This document shows, piece after piece, positions 1 to 10,070 of a stretch of DNA of 14,845 bases. Where the stretch lies: NCBI GenBank assembly GCA_028565635.1, contig JAOXYB010030277.1, positions 1 through 14,845 on the forward strand, given 5' to 3'. The position numbers and the translations under genes were made by a program. Each line of letters opens with the position of its first letter. The stretch's first letter is position 1. This DNA comes from Phoronis ovalis. Its lineage: Eukaryota; Phoronida; Phoronidae. Below the pieces are notes generated by a model. It was not told where the DNA came from, searched no databases, and was given only the letters and a program-made list of their open reading frames with translations.

Positions 1-192
1 TCAGAAATTATAAAATCTGAAAAAGGGGGTGTGTACGAATAATGGAGTTGTACGAATTGAGAAGAATTACCGTAATAAAAATAGGGAATTATTCGACATG
101 AGAAATCATAGGACTGGAAAAGGGTCCTTCCGAGGATCCCTTAGAGGTGCCAACAACGTTTGTTTTTGGAAGAATCTGACAATTCCACTTAC
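1..192 (-). other. Lar intron, 5' part, running off the left edge
   Basis: This is the intron that follows the Ig2 exon, read on the minus strand. It opens at 192 with the donor GTAAGT (complement of 187-192) and continues beyond the window. The missing second half of Ig2 must lie further left. I looked here for a small exon matching the vertebrate mini-exon A position, which falls at this junction, and saw none with a usable acceptor and donor. Confidence 0.7.
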
Positions 193-387
193 CTGAATTA
201 TCATCTCTGTCTGTGACTTTCTTCAATCTTGGGTCAGCAGCAAGATTCAATGGTTTGAAGTCTTTTAACCAGTAAACAGTAGGTTGAGGGATACCTCTCG
301 CACGACATGGTAATAATACAGGGAAGCCTTTCTCCACTGCACGAAGTACGGGACCTTGTATTATGGTAGGGTAGGCACTGGGAATCG
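193..387 (-). CDS. Lar: LAR-type receptor tyrosine phosphatase, exon for the first half of Ig domain 2
   Basis: This 195-nt exon encodes 65 residues of the Ig1-Ig2 linker and the N-terminal half of Ig2. The acceptor (CTTTCTTCGCAG, AG at 389-388) and donor (GTAAGT) are strong, and both ends are phase 1. The linker and first strand read YPTIIQGPVLRAVEKGFPVL, like the LAR family FPTI..GPQLKVVE. The first Ig cysteine follows in LLPCRARGIPQP, then the core tryptophan in YWLKDFKPLNL, which matches the WFKDFLPVD signature of LAR-family Ig2. The partner cysteine would be in the next exon, outside the window. Joining to the exon ending at 8230 makes an Ala codon and a continuous frame. LAR-family receptors act at synapses and growth cones, with Ig1-Ig2 binding heparan sulfate proteoglycans and synaptic organisers. 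The exon ends near where vertebrate paralogues insert mini-exon A. Confidence 0.9.
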
Positions 388-3363
388 CTGCGAAGAAAGA
401 AATAATATACGTTAGTGCCCTGTTACGTCTGAACATAGAAAAGAAAGTAGTTGTCAGATGCATTATTCAAGAAACGTTTGTGACGTTGATATCGGTGCAC
501 GACTGTCAGGCTCTTTTTCAATTATTTTGCCGATTTTCCTGCACTCTTTCGCAATCCAGATTTTATATATGTTATTCTTAGGTAAAAGATGTGACTGATT
601 TGCATTAAGCATATCAGAAAATTTGAGGTGGAGCTCTCCTGTCAAAATTGCTGAAGGAAACTGATGTAGCGTGAAATAGAAATTTAAAATGTCGAATGTA
701 ATGGATAAAGAGATTACTCTTTGATCGATGGTTTCCTAACTGAAGATAAGTTTGCTAAGGAAAGGCTTCAACAAAGAGGGTCCAAGAATCGTATGTGTAG
801 ATAAACTATATAATTGTAGCTATTAAAAAAATATGCCCAAAAGCAAAAATGTAATATTTGCACATTTAGTAAATTTTAAATTACTGATCTTACAGCAGAA
901 GCCTCAGCTTTAAAAATCTGAAGAACTTTGGGAGAACTATATACAGCAAATATATATATTGCCGTTTTTTCTCCACAACCAACACATTTGCCAGCACACA
1001 GTAACTGCAATATATTTCACCACTTTTTAAGATGGACCTAAGTAGTGGCATGTTATCTTCACCAGAAACACCTTAAAAGCAACCTATGACAGCCTGATCA
1101 AGTCAGTACACCAGATCAAAGCATTTCAAGTAGAGAGCTCTAGTTCTCAGAGAAATTTTATAGGTATGTTTATAAATTCTATAGTGTTAAGATTACAGCA
1201 GTAAGGTCATTAATGAGGCAGCCAGGTCTTATTAACTTGAGGTAACTCCAGAAGAAACACAGGCATCAATTACCAAACACAGTCTGCAAACATTGAAGAG
1301 CGAAACATTCAGAATATTGAGTAAGGCTGTAAACGCATAAAAGTAACTTTTAACACGGCAGGAAGATACAGATCCAAGATTCTATAACGGGTGTATTTTA
1401 GAAACTGTTTCTTTCATATTTTATGTGGCATCACTGGCAACTTTTTTTTTTATCTAGCTTTAGAATTTGTAACAATAACAAAGGAAAACATTACATAACT
1501 AGAATTGGTCCTTTCTAAGTATTTTCACATTTGACCACCAGGAGATATAACAAACTGCATTGTTTAAAACCAAAACTTCCATAAGAATTTTTTTTCCAAA
1601 CCTTAATAGGTAGTATTTATAAGAAATATAAATTTCACACTTGCATAGTAAGTTTTCTCTCATTGTCCAGATAAAATATAGTAATGCGTAAGCTCAGGGC
1701 TCAGGTGGCTGGAAGGCAGACATGCAATACACTATGGACAAAATGCTGAGTCTTAAAATGTAAATGTTCTAGATGCAACATTGCCGTTGAGAAATATAAC
1801 ACAAATCAAATATTGTAGAACAATTAAGCAAGAACTCAATAATGTCTATAAACCAAAAAGTGTTAAAGTGATAAAGCATGAAATGTGTAGGTTCCTCAAG
1901 CAGCCAATTATATATTCCACATTGTTATCTCTTGAACGAATCAGGAGATTAATAACAATATAACACATAAATAATTCTGTTTCAAAATGGCAGTCAGTAG
2001 CGCTTCACAACTGTTTAAAAATTAACACTATCAATTAATACAAACTGTTAGGAATAAAAAATATAAATTAATCTTTAATCCAATTTAATTTTGTGAGCAG
2101 GGTATACAATTACCAAAATAAATATATTTACAGACAAAGCCTTTTATTCCAAAGTTTGACAACATAAACAAGTCATAAATCTGTTATCACTTGCCTTGGA
2201 CATTTCTATATCTGATTCTAGTTTGTACAACCTTTTGACCAGTGGGTAATGGTCATTATGGTAAATTTATGAAGTCTGGTTATATGTTTAACCATACTGG
2301 TATGTGTCAGAAGGTCCTTGTTTTGGCAGCAGTTTGGGTTGATAACAAGATTTTGTCCCAATTATTGTTTTGACCACACTGTTGAAATGATGCATCTAGC
2401 AGCTGCATTTGTAAAATAAAATTAATAAACATTGACCTGTATCAAAGTTAAAGATTATAATAGAAGTCCAGTCTTTTATTCAAAGACTCGGATAGTAGTA
2501 TTACTAAGCTACAGATATCGGAATGATATTACTAGTTATCATACATTCAACATCACAGATTTTTTTCTCCATTTAGTCTTATTCATTATCAAAGAAAAAA
2601 AATCAAAGGCGCCACGCTTGTAAATTGATAAAAAATTAACCATTTTTTTTTCATTGTTCCTGTACATGTATGTGACCACACTGACTCGTTTATTCTCATG
2701 GTAAATCCCATTACACAAAATATGATAAGTTTACAGATGGGAAACAACTAATTTGTGGTCATCAGTTATAAATAATAAAGATGTGTTGTGGGAAATCGTT
2801 TTAGAGGAGGCCAGTCAACATCATGTTATTATATTAATGCAGATGTACAAGTAGGTTGTTGCATGACATTTTAATGATATTACCTTTAACCAACCCTCGC
2901 GAGTACTTCCTACCAGTACTCCTCACTCATGTCTCCCGCAATGATAGCTAATAAATATTTCAATACAACATTTCACAAGCAAAGCTCTTTCGCATTTATA
3001 AGTAATTAGTTGGTCTATTAAAATGGTGCAAATTACTACCACAGCACAAAGTCTGTTTGGATGTCCCTTCTTGGCAATTCTAAGTAGAACCCCCACGGAA
3101 CCTGTTCCCTCTAGAATTTACGATGTTTTCATAAACTAGATGTTACCTCTTCATTTGCCCTTGGGAAAACATCAAAAGAATGTTTTAGATAATGCAATGT
3201 AACTAGGTACAATGACCTATGCTTTCACTGTTATGTAGAGGTTCTGAATAGTTTTCAAGCAAAATCAATTCCAAACAATCAAGACTACTGAGATCTGGTA
3301 CAGAACATGGTCTTTGGAGATATTTGTAATATTACAGTATTACTGTATGTTTTCCAAAGAATA

Positions 3364-3388
3364 AAATACTTTTACTTAAAAAGTATTT
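3364..3388. repeat. Perfect 10-bp inverted repeat with 5-nt spacer
   Basis: The left arm AAATACTTTT (3364-3373) is the exact reverse complement of the right arm AAAAGTATTT (3379-3388). The arms are AT-rich, so chance formation is plausible in this composition. It lies deep in the Lar intron and no function can be assigned. Confidence 0.5.
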
Positions 3389-4282
3389 AAAATGCCTACA
3401 TGACTTTCTTTAATATTAAAAAAAACCCTGCTGCTTGAATATTTTTTGAAAAATATTTTCAAGAGCCTTATGAAGTGAATGTTCCCCAAATAACTGGGAA
3501 TTTATAGACCATAGTAAATTAGCCTAACAATATACCCATGGTGTGAAATGATATGGAACCTAGGTGGAGCTTCGGAAATGGCTCATTGCCCTCATTAAGT
3601 TACAGTCTAATATTATATTATTTGGTAATATGAATAATTTTATTTCAAATGCCTTTCATTACTACATCAATCCCAGCTCTCCACATGAACATGTAATTTT
3701 GTAAATATTAAATTGGAAAAACATTGAGACAGAAACAATACAATTTGATCATGTCTGTTATAAGGAATAACAGGAGCCGTTTTAGAACAATATGTTTTTC
3801 AACCCAAGAAATCCCTGATATATGAACAAAATTGTTCAGCACTGCATAAACTTTATAAATGCCCTTATCAATTTCAGACATCATAATGTCTCAACATCAA
3901 ATTTTGCACACAATAGGTTTTATATGACAGAGTTAAAGAGTGTAAAATGTGATCATATGCCAATGTGCCCATATAAGTGTTACTATATAAATACATACTT
4001 TGTAATTTTTTGTATAAGCCCCAAGGAAGGAATGGGGTCTGCGAATTTTTTTTTCCTATGTGCACACCATTGTCCTCCAAAAAATATTATGCCAGTACCA
4101 GAACCAATGGGCACTTGTTTAAGCCCAAAAATGTATACATAAAATTTTCTTAATTTATACATGGGTTGCATGTCACTAAGTGTAAAATGTCATGAACAGG
4201 TTTAGGGATGCCTGTAATATCATTGCAAATTCTAATTAAGCATCTTGCTAGACAATTAAATTTTGATTGGTTGCTGCTATCC

Positions 4283-4287
4283 CACAC

Positions 4288-4323
<36 letters not shown>
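4283..4323. repeat. (CA)n dinucleotide microsatellite
   Basis: The tract begins with four CA units, then two imperfect units containing T (4291, 4295), then an uninterrupted CA run of 27 bases from 4297 to 4323. It lies in the large Lar intron and creates spurious open frames of Thr-His on one strand and Val-Cys on the other. It is likely length-polymorphic. Confidence 0.95.
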
Positions 4324-4326
<3 letters not shown>

Positions 4327-7300
4327 CCCATGTTGCTTGTATGTTCCAGAAGGTATAATGCAATGCTTGCTTGTGGAAACATTTATGAGGTATGAAATTG
4401 CCCCTCTACTGGTATGCATGTTAGATGACACCACTTTGAATAAGGCCACAAGTTGTGTCTGTTATTCCTTTATGCAGACATTCTTCTTCACATTATTAGC
4501 CCAATGCCACCTTGGAAAGGGCCACAAAGTAGTCTCTTGTTTTTCTTTCCTTTTGTCAGTGCATGTTTAACCACTGGATGTATACAAGTATTGTTGTGAG
4601 CTGGGATGAGAAAATAATTAGTGCTTATATGAACAGGTCCAATCCTTATGTATATATATAATTATAACATCATATGTAATTGTGGGGAAGAACCTGTAAT
4701 TCATGTACACCACACTTATTTGTATTTTAATCAAGAACAAGTTGACTTCATCATAATACCATTGACCACATAAAACAAACATGATTTGTGCATTTTCAAG
4801 ATTTCTTTTCCTAATTTGATACTTTAAGTACATTTCCAAGATGCTAAATCCAAAGTTTATAGCATCAGTGGATAAACAGTATGATATCAGAGACAAAACA
4901 CTAGCATTAGCAATTATCCCCCAATGCTGTGTCAAGTGGCTTTTTAAATAAAATTTAAACTTGTGATGTTTAAGTGACAAGTTCAATAATTATGACAGTT
5001 GGCATTTTAATATGAAACATAAACTGTTACATATAATCTACAACCTAAAAATCAACCCTGGAAAGCACCGAAGAAAAAAAGTCATCACAGATTTCTTATT
5101 CTCCACCGCCACACTGCTGATCACAGTGGACGTTTTAATGCCAGTAAGAGAAGGAGTTAAATAATGTATTCTGACAGAAGATGCAGTTTCATGCTGGATC
5201 TTTTTTTCTCACAGTACTATCATTTCATAAAGATATTTTAAAATTATGCTTTTGACAAAATTAATTCATATTACTTTGAAAACTGAATATCGAAAAACAC
5301 TTGATTGTTTGTCTGGGAACAGATTTGTTATCTTTACTCCCAAAAACAGTTTATATCTAGAAAGAATGTCCAACACACTTTCTAATTTACATTCACCTGC
5401 TTTCAGTAGACAATAATTAACATGTTAAAACTACATTTGGTTTTCTGCTATGGCAATAACCAATTACAAAAGCTCTATGATAAATGTGTTCCCTTGCAAT
5501 TTTTGACAATATAAACAGGATGAAAGCATTTTTCAGCTGTCTGTTGGGAACACTTTCTCCAGATAAATGAAGAGGTTACAATGGATATAATTCTTGTCAG
5601 TTGCCTTGGAAGCAGACAGGTTTAAGCTAGTAGACATGTTTTCCTGTTAGTAATTACTGTCTTCTTACATCACTAGAATGTCTCCACTAATTGGGCCCAA
5701 TGTTTATTATAGCCATGTTTGGGAACATCTTGATTGGCTCCCTAGGGGGTGGAACATGTGTAAAAAAGTATCCATTCCAAATCACATAAAAATTACGAAA
5801 CACCTATTCCTAATAAGCAAAGGTAAAGCGAGGCTTCCCTGAAGCATTTTTCAAAAGATAGCTCAGTTTAATCAATTTTTAACTGATTTAATAAACGGCA
5901 ATGTCTCGTTTTTGCCTAGGGAATGGTTGATTACATGGTTACATTTTCATTTCAAACTTCTGTATTAAATTAGGAATCTTCTGAACTCCGATCCAACATT
6001 TATCCTAGCCAGTCCATATCCATATTAATATTCACTAGTCATATATTACCTTTACAGGTGTACTTTTACTTTAATTATGTAACTACACAAGGGATGCTTA
6101 AGGCTGTATGTATCATTACAGCACCTACACATTTTTAATTGACAGGATCTTTGGTTTTCTACAACTTCCTTCCTTCCTTTTGGCATTGTAATATATAACA
6201 AACAGGCATTGACAAAACAAATTCCTTCCAATCTGTAAGGTTAAATTAAGATCTTTCTCATGAAAGATAAATTAAAAACATTTGTTAAAATTTGTCATTG
6301 GCAAAAATGGAACAAAGCCAGTCTTTGCTTGTAGAGGCCAAGATAAGAAAAAAATTAAAAACACTTGTGTTAAATTTATGGATTTGGTACCAGAATCCAG
6401 ACACCAGTTTACTTCAGGGCAGGTTGGAGTACATCAAACTTTAAAGTAACATAGAATTTGATTTTAAACAGGTTTTGATGAATTATAAACAATGAAAAAG
6501 TAATTACACACTTAACCTTGATAAAAGGCTGCAGAATGTTATTAACACTGGAGTGCTACAGAACCTTACTCTATAAATGTTATTACATAGCTTTAAATAC
6601 TTCTTGAACCTGATACTTCTCCTTTACACAGGTGAAAAAGTTGTCATATTTGTTTTACTACTATACATTCCTTTAGGACCGCTTTTGTGATTCATTGCAA
6701 AAAATTACAGGTGACACATATATTTACCTCATTAAGAATACACACACAGTGGTTTAGTAACAATACATGCAGGTGATTTTTTTACATATTGCCATGGTTA
6801 CATCATTTCATTGACACATTTTATCGAAGTTTATAATTAAGGTAGGACGAAATGACAGGTAATTGACATGTTTAGGACGGAAATATTATAATAACCATTT
6901 CCGAAATGTTCTAAGAATATAACAAAATGATTATGATGACAGATAATTAAAATCTAATTATAGGGTACTTCCTCCATAAGAACAACACGAAAATTAAACC
7001 CATTGGTTTTAAGTGTCCATCTTTAACAAATTTTTTTTACAGATTAAATTAGTAGCGCGACCATCTTATATTTTGTAACTGCAATAAAGTAATGTTTTCC
7101 ATTTATTAGAGAACTTATCACAATGGCAGTGAGCATAGAATGCTCTTTAGTGTTTACTTCACTGAAATGTTTTTAGAACTATAGTTGATAAAGTTATCTT
7201 GCTCAAAAGGTTTCAGTTTTGGCTACACAGGCTGCAAGCCTCAGATGTTCACAGTATGCACTGATAACCAACTCTGTATAAGTAAACTATGTTGCCTTTG

Positions 7301-7668
7301 ATTTCAGCTATTGTACAACTCCAAATCTACGTCCCCCAAAATACAATTTAGATGTTTTTCCTAATACTACTCATGCACTGGGATTTTTATTTCAGTGCCA
7401 TATTATAAAATGTTAACCTCTGGTTCAATATTCTAAATTAAATGTTGTATATATTAATTGTTGTCTATATTCCAGGTTACAACTAATGAAGTAGATTTAT
7501 GGTAATTTTTTTGATATTTCTGGTATATGTATTTTTAGATAGTATCTAATTAGCAGTGTGTTTATCTTGCACTAGGAATACAAATAGGAACTTGAATCTA
7601 TATTTAAGATCAGATAAATAATTAGTTAAGACTAGAATGAAAAGCATCTTAATGTGCATACATTAAAT

Positions 7669-7680
7669 GCCATCTAGTGA
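7669..7680 (-). promoter_or_regulatory. CTCF-core-like motif, 11 of 12 positions
   Basis: The plus strand reads GCCATCTAGTGA. The reverse complement of the CTCF core, GCCMYCTRSTGG, differs only at the last base. It lies in the Lar intron about 320 bp downstream (in the sense of transcription) of the 15-nt candidate microexon. Binding is not shown by the sequence; such words also occur in dispersed repeats. Confidence 0.3.
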
Positions 7681-7920
7681 CCCACTGATGAAGTAAAATG
7701 ACTCAGTTAATTGTGACCTCTATTGATAGCTGTACAAACTAAAATGTAACCGGCTTGGGTATATGTTGTTGCTGTGAGAAAATCAAGCTAACTTTATCTT
7801 AACAAATGAAATTCTTCTTAAAGAATATTGTGAATGGTGCAAAATGATAGCTGCATAGCTTAATAGTTCTGGTAGGTTGGTTGGGATAGTATTACCAAAA
7901 AAATGTTTCATAAACAAAAT

Positions 7921-7925
7921 CATGC
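7921..7925 (-). promoter_or_regulatory. GCATG (Rbfox-type) splicing element downstream of the microexon
   Basis: The minus strand reads GCATG, the core bound by Rbfox/FOX-1 proteins. It sits about 73 nt into the intron after the 15-nt candidate exon at 7999-8013. From that side Rbfox proteins usually promote inclusion of small neuronal exons. A five-base word is common by chance, so the position is the only supporting point. Confidence 0.3.
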
Positions 7926-7998
7926 GGTCTTCAGAGACTGAAATTATGTTGTAGTTGATAGTGTAATAATGCAATAAATATACCATTTTGATCCTTAC

Positions 7999-8013
7999 CA
8001 GCAATGCCAGTTG
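7999..8013 (-). CDS. Lar: Candidate 15-nt Lar microexon at the Ig1-Ig2 junction
   Basis: On the minus strand, fifteen bases (CAACTGGCATTGCTG) lie between a good acceptor and the donor GTAAGG. The acceptor has a long pyrimidine-rich tract with TGTTTTTGTCTTTC and ends AACAG. The exon is phase 1-1, exactly as needed between the Ig1 exon ending at 8230 and the Ig2 exon starting at 387. Inclusion would insert five residues, A-T-G-I-A, between SRTA and AIPSAYP, in the linker of the two Ig domains. The upstream intron would be 216 nt. Mini-exons meA (inside Ig2) and meB (Ig2-Ig3) are known in vertebrate LAR-family genes and tune partner choice; a cassette between Ig1 and Ig2 is not one I recognise. 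Phase, length and splice sites are seen in the sequence; actual use is inferred. Confidence 0.55.
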
Positions 8014-8229
8014 CTGTTGGATTGAAAGACAAAAACAGAATAGACAATATTTCGTTTAGGATTAAGGCAATGGTTGTTGTCAAGAGAAAGTTTGAAATGT
8101 CAACAGCACAATCATCCAAACATTGAAGAAGCTAAAGTGTAAATATACAGAAAAGAAATCTGCAACCGTAGTATTCAAGAACGATGCCATAATATGTGTA
8201 CACAGCTACTAATATATGTATGTCCTTAC

Positions 8230-8448
8230 CTGCAGTACGACTATATACTGATAATCTGGCAGATGCTGTAGCGGGTTGATTGACACCATTTTCAGCAACG
8301 CATTCAAATCTGGCGTTATGATCACGATACCTAGCCGAATCTATTCTCATCACCGAACCATTTGGCATATCAATTATGGCAAAACGATCGCGACTGCTGT
8401 CTATTACTCTACCATTGCGATTCCATTTAAAATTTGGTGCTGGATGAC
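8230..8448 (-). CDS. Lar: LAR-type receptor tyrosine phosphatase, exon for the main part of Ig domain 1
   Basis: This 219-nt, phase 1-1 exon encodes 73 residues. The acceptor ends GAATATAG and the donor is GTAAGG. It begins GHPAPNFKWNRNG, carrying the core Ig tryptophan and matching LAR Ig1 GDPRPKIVWNKKG. It continues through NGSVMRIDSARYRDHNARFE to the second Ig cysteine in CVAENGVNQPA, then the last strand ARLSVYSR. The family counterpart is GSVLRI...DEAIYECVASNNVGE. The vertebrate Ig1 lysine loop KKGKK that binds glycosaminoglycans is RNGRV here, with two basic residues kept. The preceding exon leaves one base that completes a Gly codon, and the final G joins the next exon to make Ala. Ig1 is the glycosaminoglycan-binding, membrane-distal domain of the family. 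Confidence 0.92.
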
Positions 8449-8984
8449 CTATATTCAAAAAGGCAGAGAATAAGAGTGTAGTGAGTTATTCCTGCTTTTA
8501 TCAGGTGTGACAAGGTTCTGAAATAAACCCACATGCACACCATAACACCCCTCAACACACAGAGTACGCAATACATGTGCAATAACGAATGCTTATGGCT
8601 ATAATGTTCCACAAGTAATTTTCACCTCTGCTGTAAGTGAAATATGAAGAGAAGCAAATGATCTCACCTTGCTGTATAAAGCCTACCAGTGTAAACTAGG
8701 CCAACAATTGAATCCACACCTATCAAGTTGTGTGGATATTGAGTACTTTTGACAAAATAGTATTCAAAGCAATGGTGGAAAATTACCTTGAAAATGGGTT
8801 ACTTAACAGCGGTGGGACTCTTACTTTAAGGATAAAACCTCTATTAGTTTTCTTCTAATCCCAGCAAGAAAATGCTGTCAGTTTTCCTATGCTCAAATAA
8901 GTTTTAATCTTTGATACATTTATGCATTTTTTTTTACAGAGTACTGCGTCTTCAAATTCCCATTCACCCTGGTATTAAACTTAC
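8449..8984 (-). other. Lar intron inside Ig1
   Basis: This 536-nt intron splits Ig1 between the first-cysteine exon and the tryptophan/second-cysteine exon, at phase 1. It contains a TGCATG word on the minus strand (complement of 8532-8537), 84 nt upstream of the next exon. It also contains a weak 15-nt exon-like segment at 8668-8682, discussed under findings. Nothing else is recognised. Confidence 0.8.
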
Positions 8985-9065
8985 CTGATGCTTTGCAGAA
9001 AAAACTAACAGGTTTATCTTCCATAACTTTGTGATTGACAGGTGCTAATGTTATTCTTGGTGCAT
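8985..9065 (-). CDS. Lar: LAR-type receptor tyrosine phosphatase, exon for the start of Ig domain 1
   Basis: This 81-nt, phase 1-1 exon has a pyrimidine-rich acceptor TTCTGTCTTTTGTAG and a strong donor GTAAGT. It encodes [x]APRITLAPVNHKVMEDKP, then VSFFCKASG with the first Ig1 cysteine. The LAR family has PPRF...[20 protein letters not shown] at the same place. The final G joins GT of the 8230-8448 exon to make Gly, restoring the -CKASGHPAPNFKW- sequence of the domain. The first codon is completed by one base from upstream: His if the 48-nt exon at 10071-10118 is used. The exon lacks an ATG start and signal peptide, so upstream coding exons must exist. Confidence 0.9.
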
Positions 9066-10070
9066 CTACAAAAGACAGAATGCAAACAATTAGCAACTTT
9101 TAATGATAGTGTTTCAATGTGAAGTTCCCTTTGAGATATTTTAAATCCTGTCAAATTTCAGGGAAACAAAATTGGTGATTAAAATTTATGTATAGCCGAC
9201 ACTGAAATTACAGCAGTATGCAGCCCATCGTTGATACAGGAAATATAAACACAAGCACACGGGTTTTGGATAATGCATTCCATTTTACTTCAAATACATA
9301 ACTTTGTTCTGTCATACATTGTACTTTGCATTCTGATCTGTGGCCCCTCATTCATATAGCCAGAGGTTCAGAGCAGCTAACTGACAGTTCCCTTACAATG
9401 TAGTTAACTTGCAAGGTAAGCACAGCGGTTACTTTTGATTTCTTTTTGTATGGATATGAGATCACAGAACAACAAACAATAGTACAATGCTTAACAAAGT
9501 CACATTTTGATGGAATCTGTAATAATACAAAGATAGGTGAATTTGCCCATCAGGACTATTAATGTAAGCAGAACCTGTGCGATGTATTACATTTCCCAGA
9601 TTTAGTCTGCATCATACCATAATTGCAACCCAACTATACACAAATTTCAATTAAGAATTTTATTATTATAAAGTTTGTAATCTGACACGATTTTATATGC
9701 TGCCATCTGGTGGCCAGTTTTGTAGTCAGGTACTAGCCACTTTAAATTAATGATGCAACTTTGTGTACATAATACAAGGGTAAGAGGTCCCAATATTATT
9801 AAAATATCTTACTACCCTGCATTTTTTAAGCAATCTCGAACCAGGTCAAGATTTAATTTTATCAATTTTCACAATATTCAAACTCAGTCTAATCTTAAAA
9901 ATTTGGAGAAATCTGATATGGTTTGATTAGCAAACTGATCATACTAAATCAAAGTTGATGTGCTATGGCACACACTATATATAGTTAAGAAAACTGTTTC
10001 TATAATTTTCCCCTCTTTCTACAAGAAGATGCATCATTATTTAGCCTGATACCGTACTACAAGTACTTAC
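9066..10070 (-). other. Lar intron upstream of Ig1
   Basis: This 1,005-nt stretch lies between the 48-nt candidate exon and the first Ig1 exon. It contains a full 12-of-12 CTCF-core match at 9702-9713. No other gene, repeat or exon is recognised; open frames are short and unremarkable. Confidence 0.65.
9702..9713 (-). promoter_or_regulatory. CTCF-core-like motif, 12 of 12 positions
   Basis: The plus strand reads GCCATCTGGTGG, a complete match to GCCMYCTRSTGG (the CTCF core CCASYAGRKGGC on the minus strand). The 5' flank TGCT and 3' flank CCAG are GC-richer than their surroundings. It lies in the intron just upstream of the Lar Ig1 exons. CTCF and its core motif are conserved across bilaterians, so a real site is plausible but unproven. 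Confidence 0.45.

Larger units (their letters stand above)
388..7998 (-). other. Large Lar intron between Ig1 and Ig2 (7.6 kb, or 7.8 kb if the microexon is skipped)
   Basis: I see no convincing gene, RNA gene or transposon coding region in this stretch. Its open frames on both strands are short, lack family resemblance and fit chance in AT-rich DNA; the longest is 122 codons on the minus strand at 4618-4986. It holds a (CA)n microsatellite (4283-4323), an AT-rich perfect inverted repeat (3364-3388), a short (TTCC)n run near 6168-6178, a CTCF-like motif (7669-7680) and a GCATG element (7921-7925). Everything else appears to be unique AT-rich intronic sequence. Confidence 0.75.

Noticed and set aside
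388-463. Apparent Met start upstream of the Ig2 exon on the minus strand
   Set aside because: The segment before 387 is intron read-through. The strong acceptor at 389-388 and phase match to the Ig1 exon show the exon starts at 387, not at an ATG near 463.
2880-2891. 12-nt segment between AG and GTAATA on the minus strand, examined as a Lar microexon
   Set aside because: The length fits the phase, but the sequence before the AG is purine-rich with no pyrimidine tract, so the acceptor is not credible.
3147-3159. Segment on the minus strand between an AG and GTAACA, examined as a Lar microexon
   Set aside because: It is 13 nt, so it would break the phase 1 reading frame, and its donor is weak.
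3437-3466. Imperfect AT-rich hairpin around CTTGAATATTTTTTG
   Set aside because: It is almost all A/T with a 2-nt bulge, so chance pairing is likely in this composition.
3822-4171. Overlapping open frames on both strands
   Set aside because: They shadow each other, have no family resemblance or flanking exon signals, and fit chance.
4150-4570. Open frames on both strands running through the CA repeat
   Set aside because: They are held open by the microsatellite (Thr-His or Val-Cys runs) and have no recognisable domain.
4618-4986. 122-codon minus-strand open frame
   Set aside because: It lies deep in the Lar intron, resembles no family I know, has the residue mix expected from AT-rich non-coding DNA, and lacks supporting splice or poly(A) context.
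5690-5701. 12-bp perfect palindrome ATTGGGCCCAAT with CCAAT on both strands
   Set aside because: A few 12-bp palindromes are expected by chance in 15 kb, and nothing nearby suggests a promoter.
8132-8229. Extension of the Ig1 open frame past 8230 (minus strand)
   Set aside because: Reading continues into the intron after a clear GTAAGG donor; homology to LAR Ig1 ends at the splice site.
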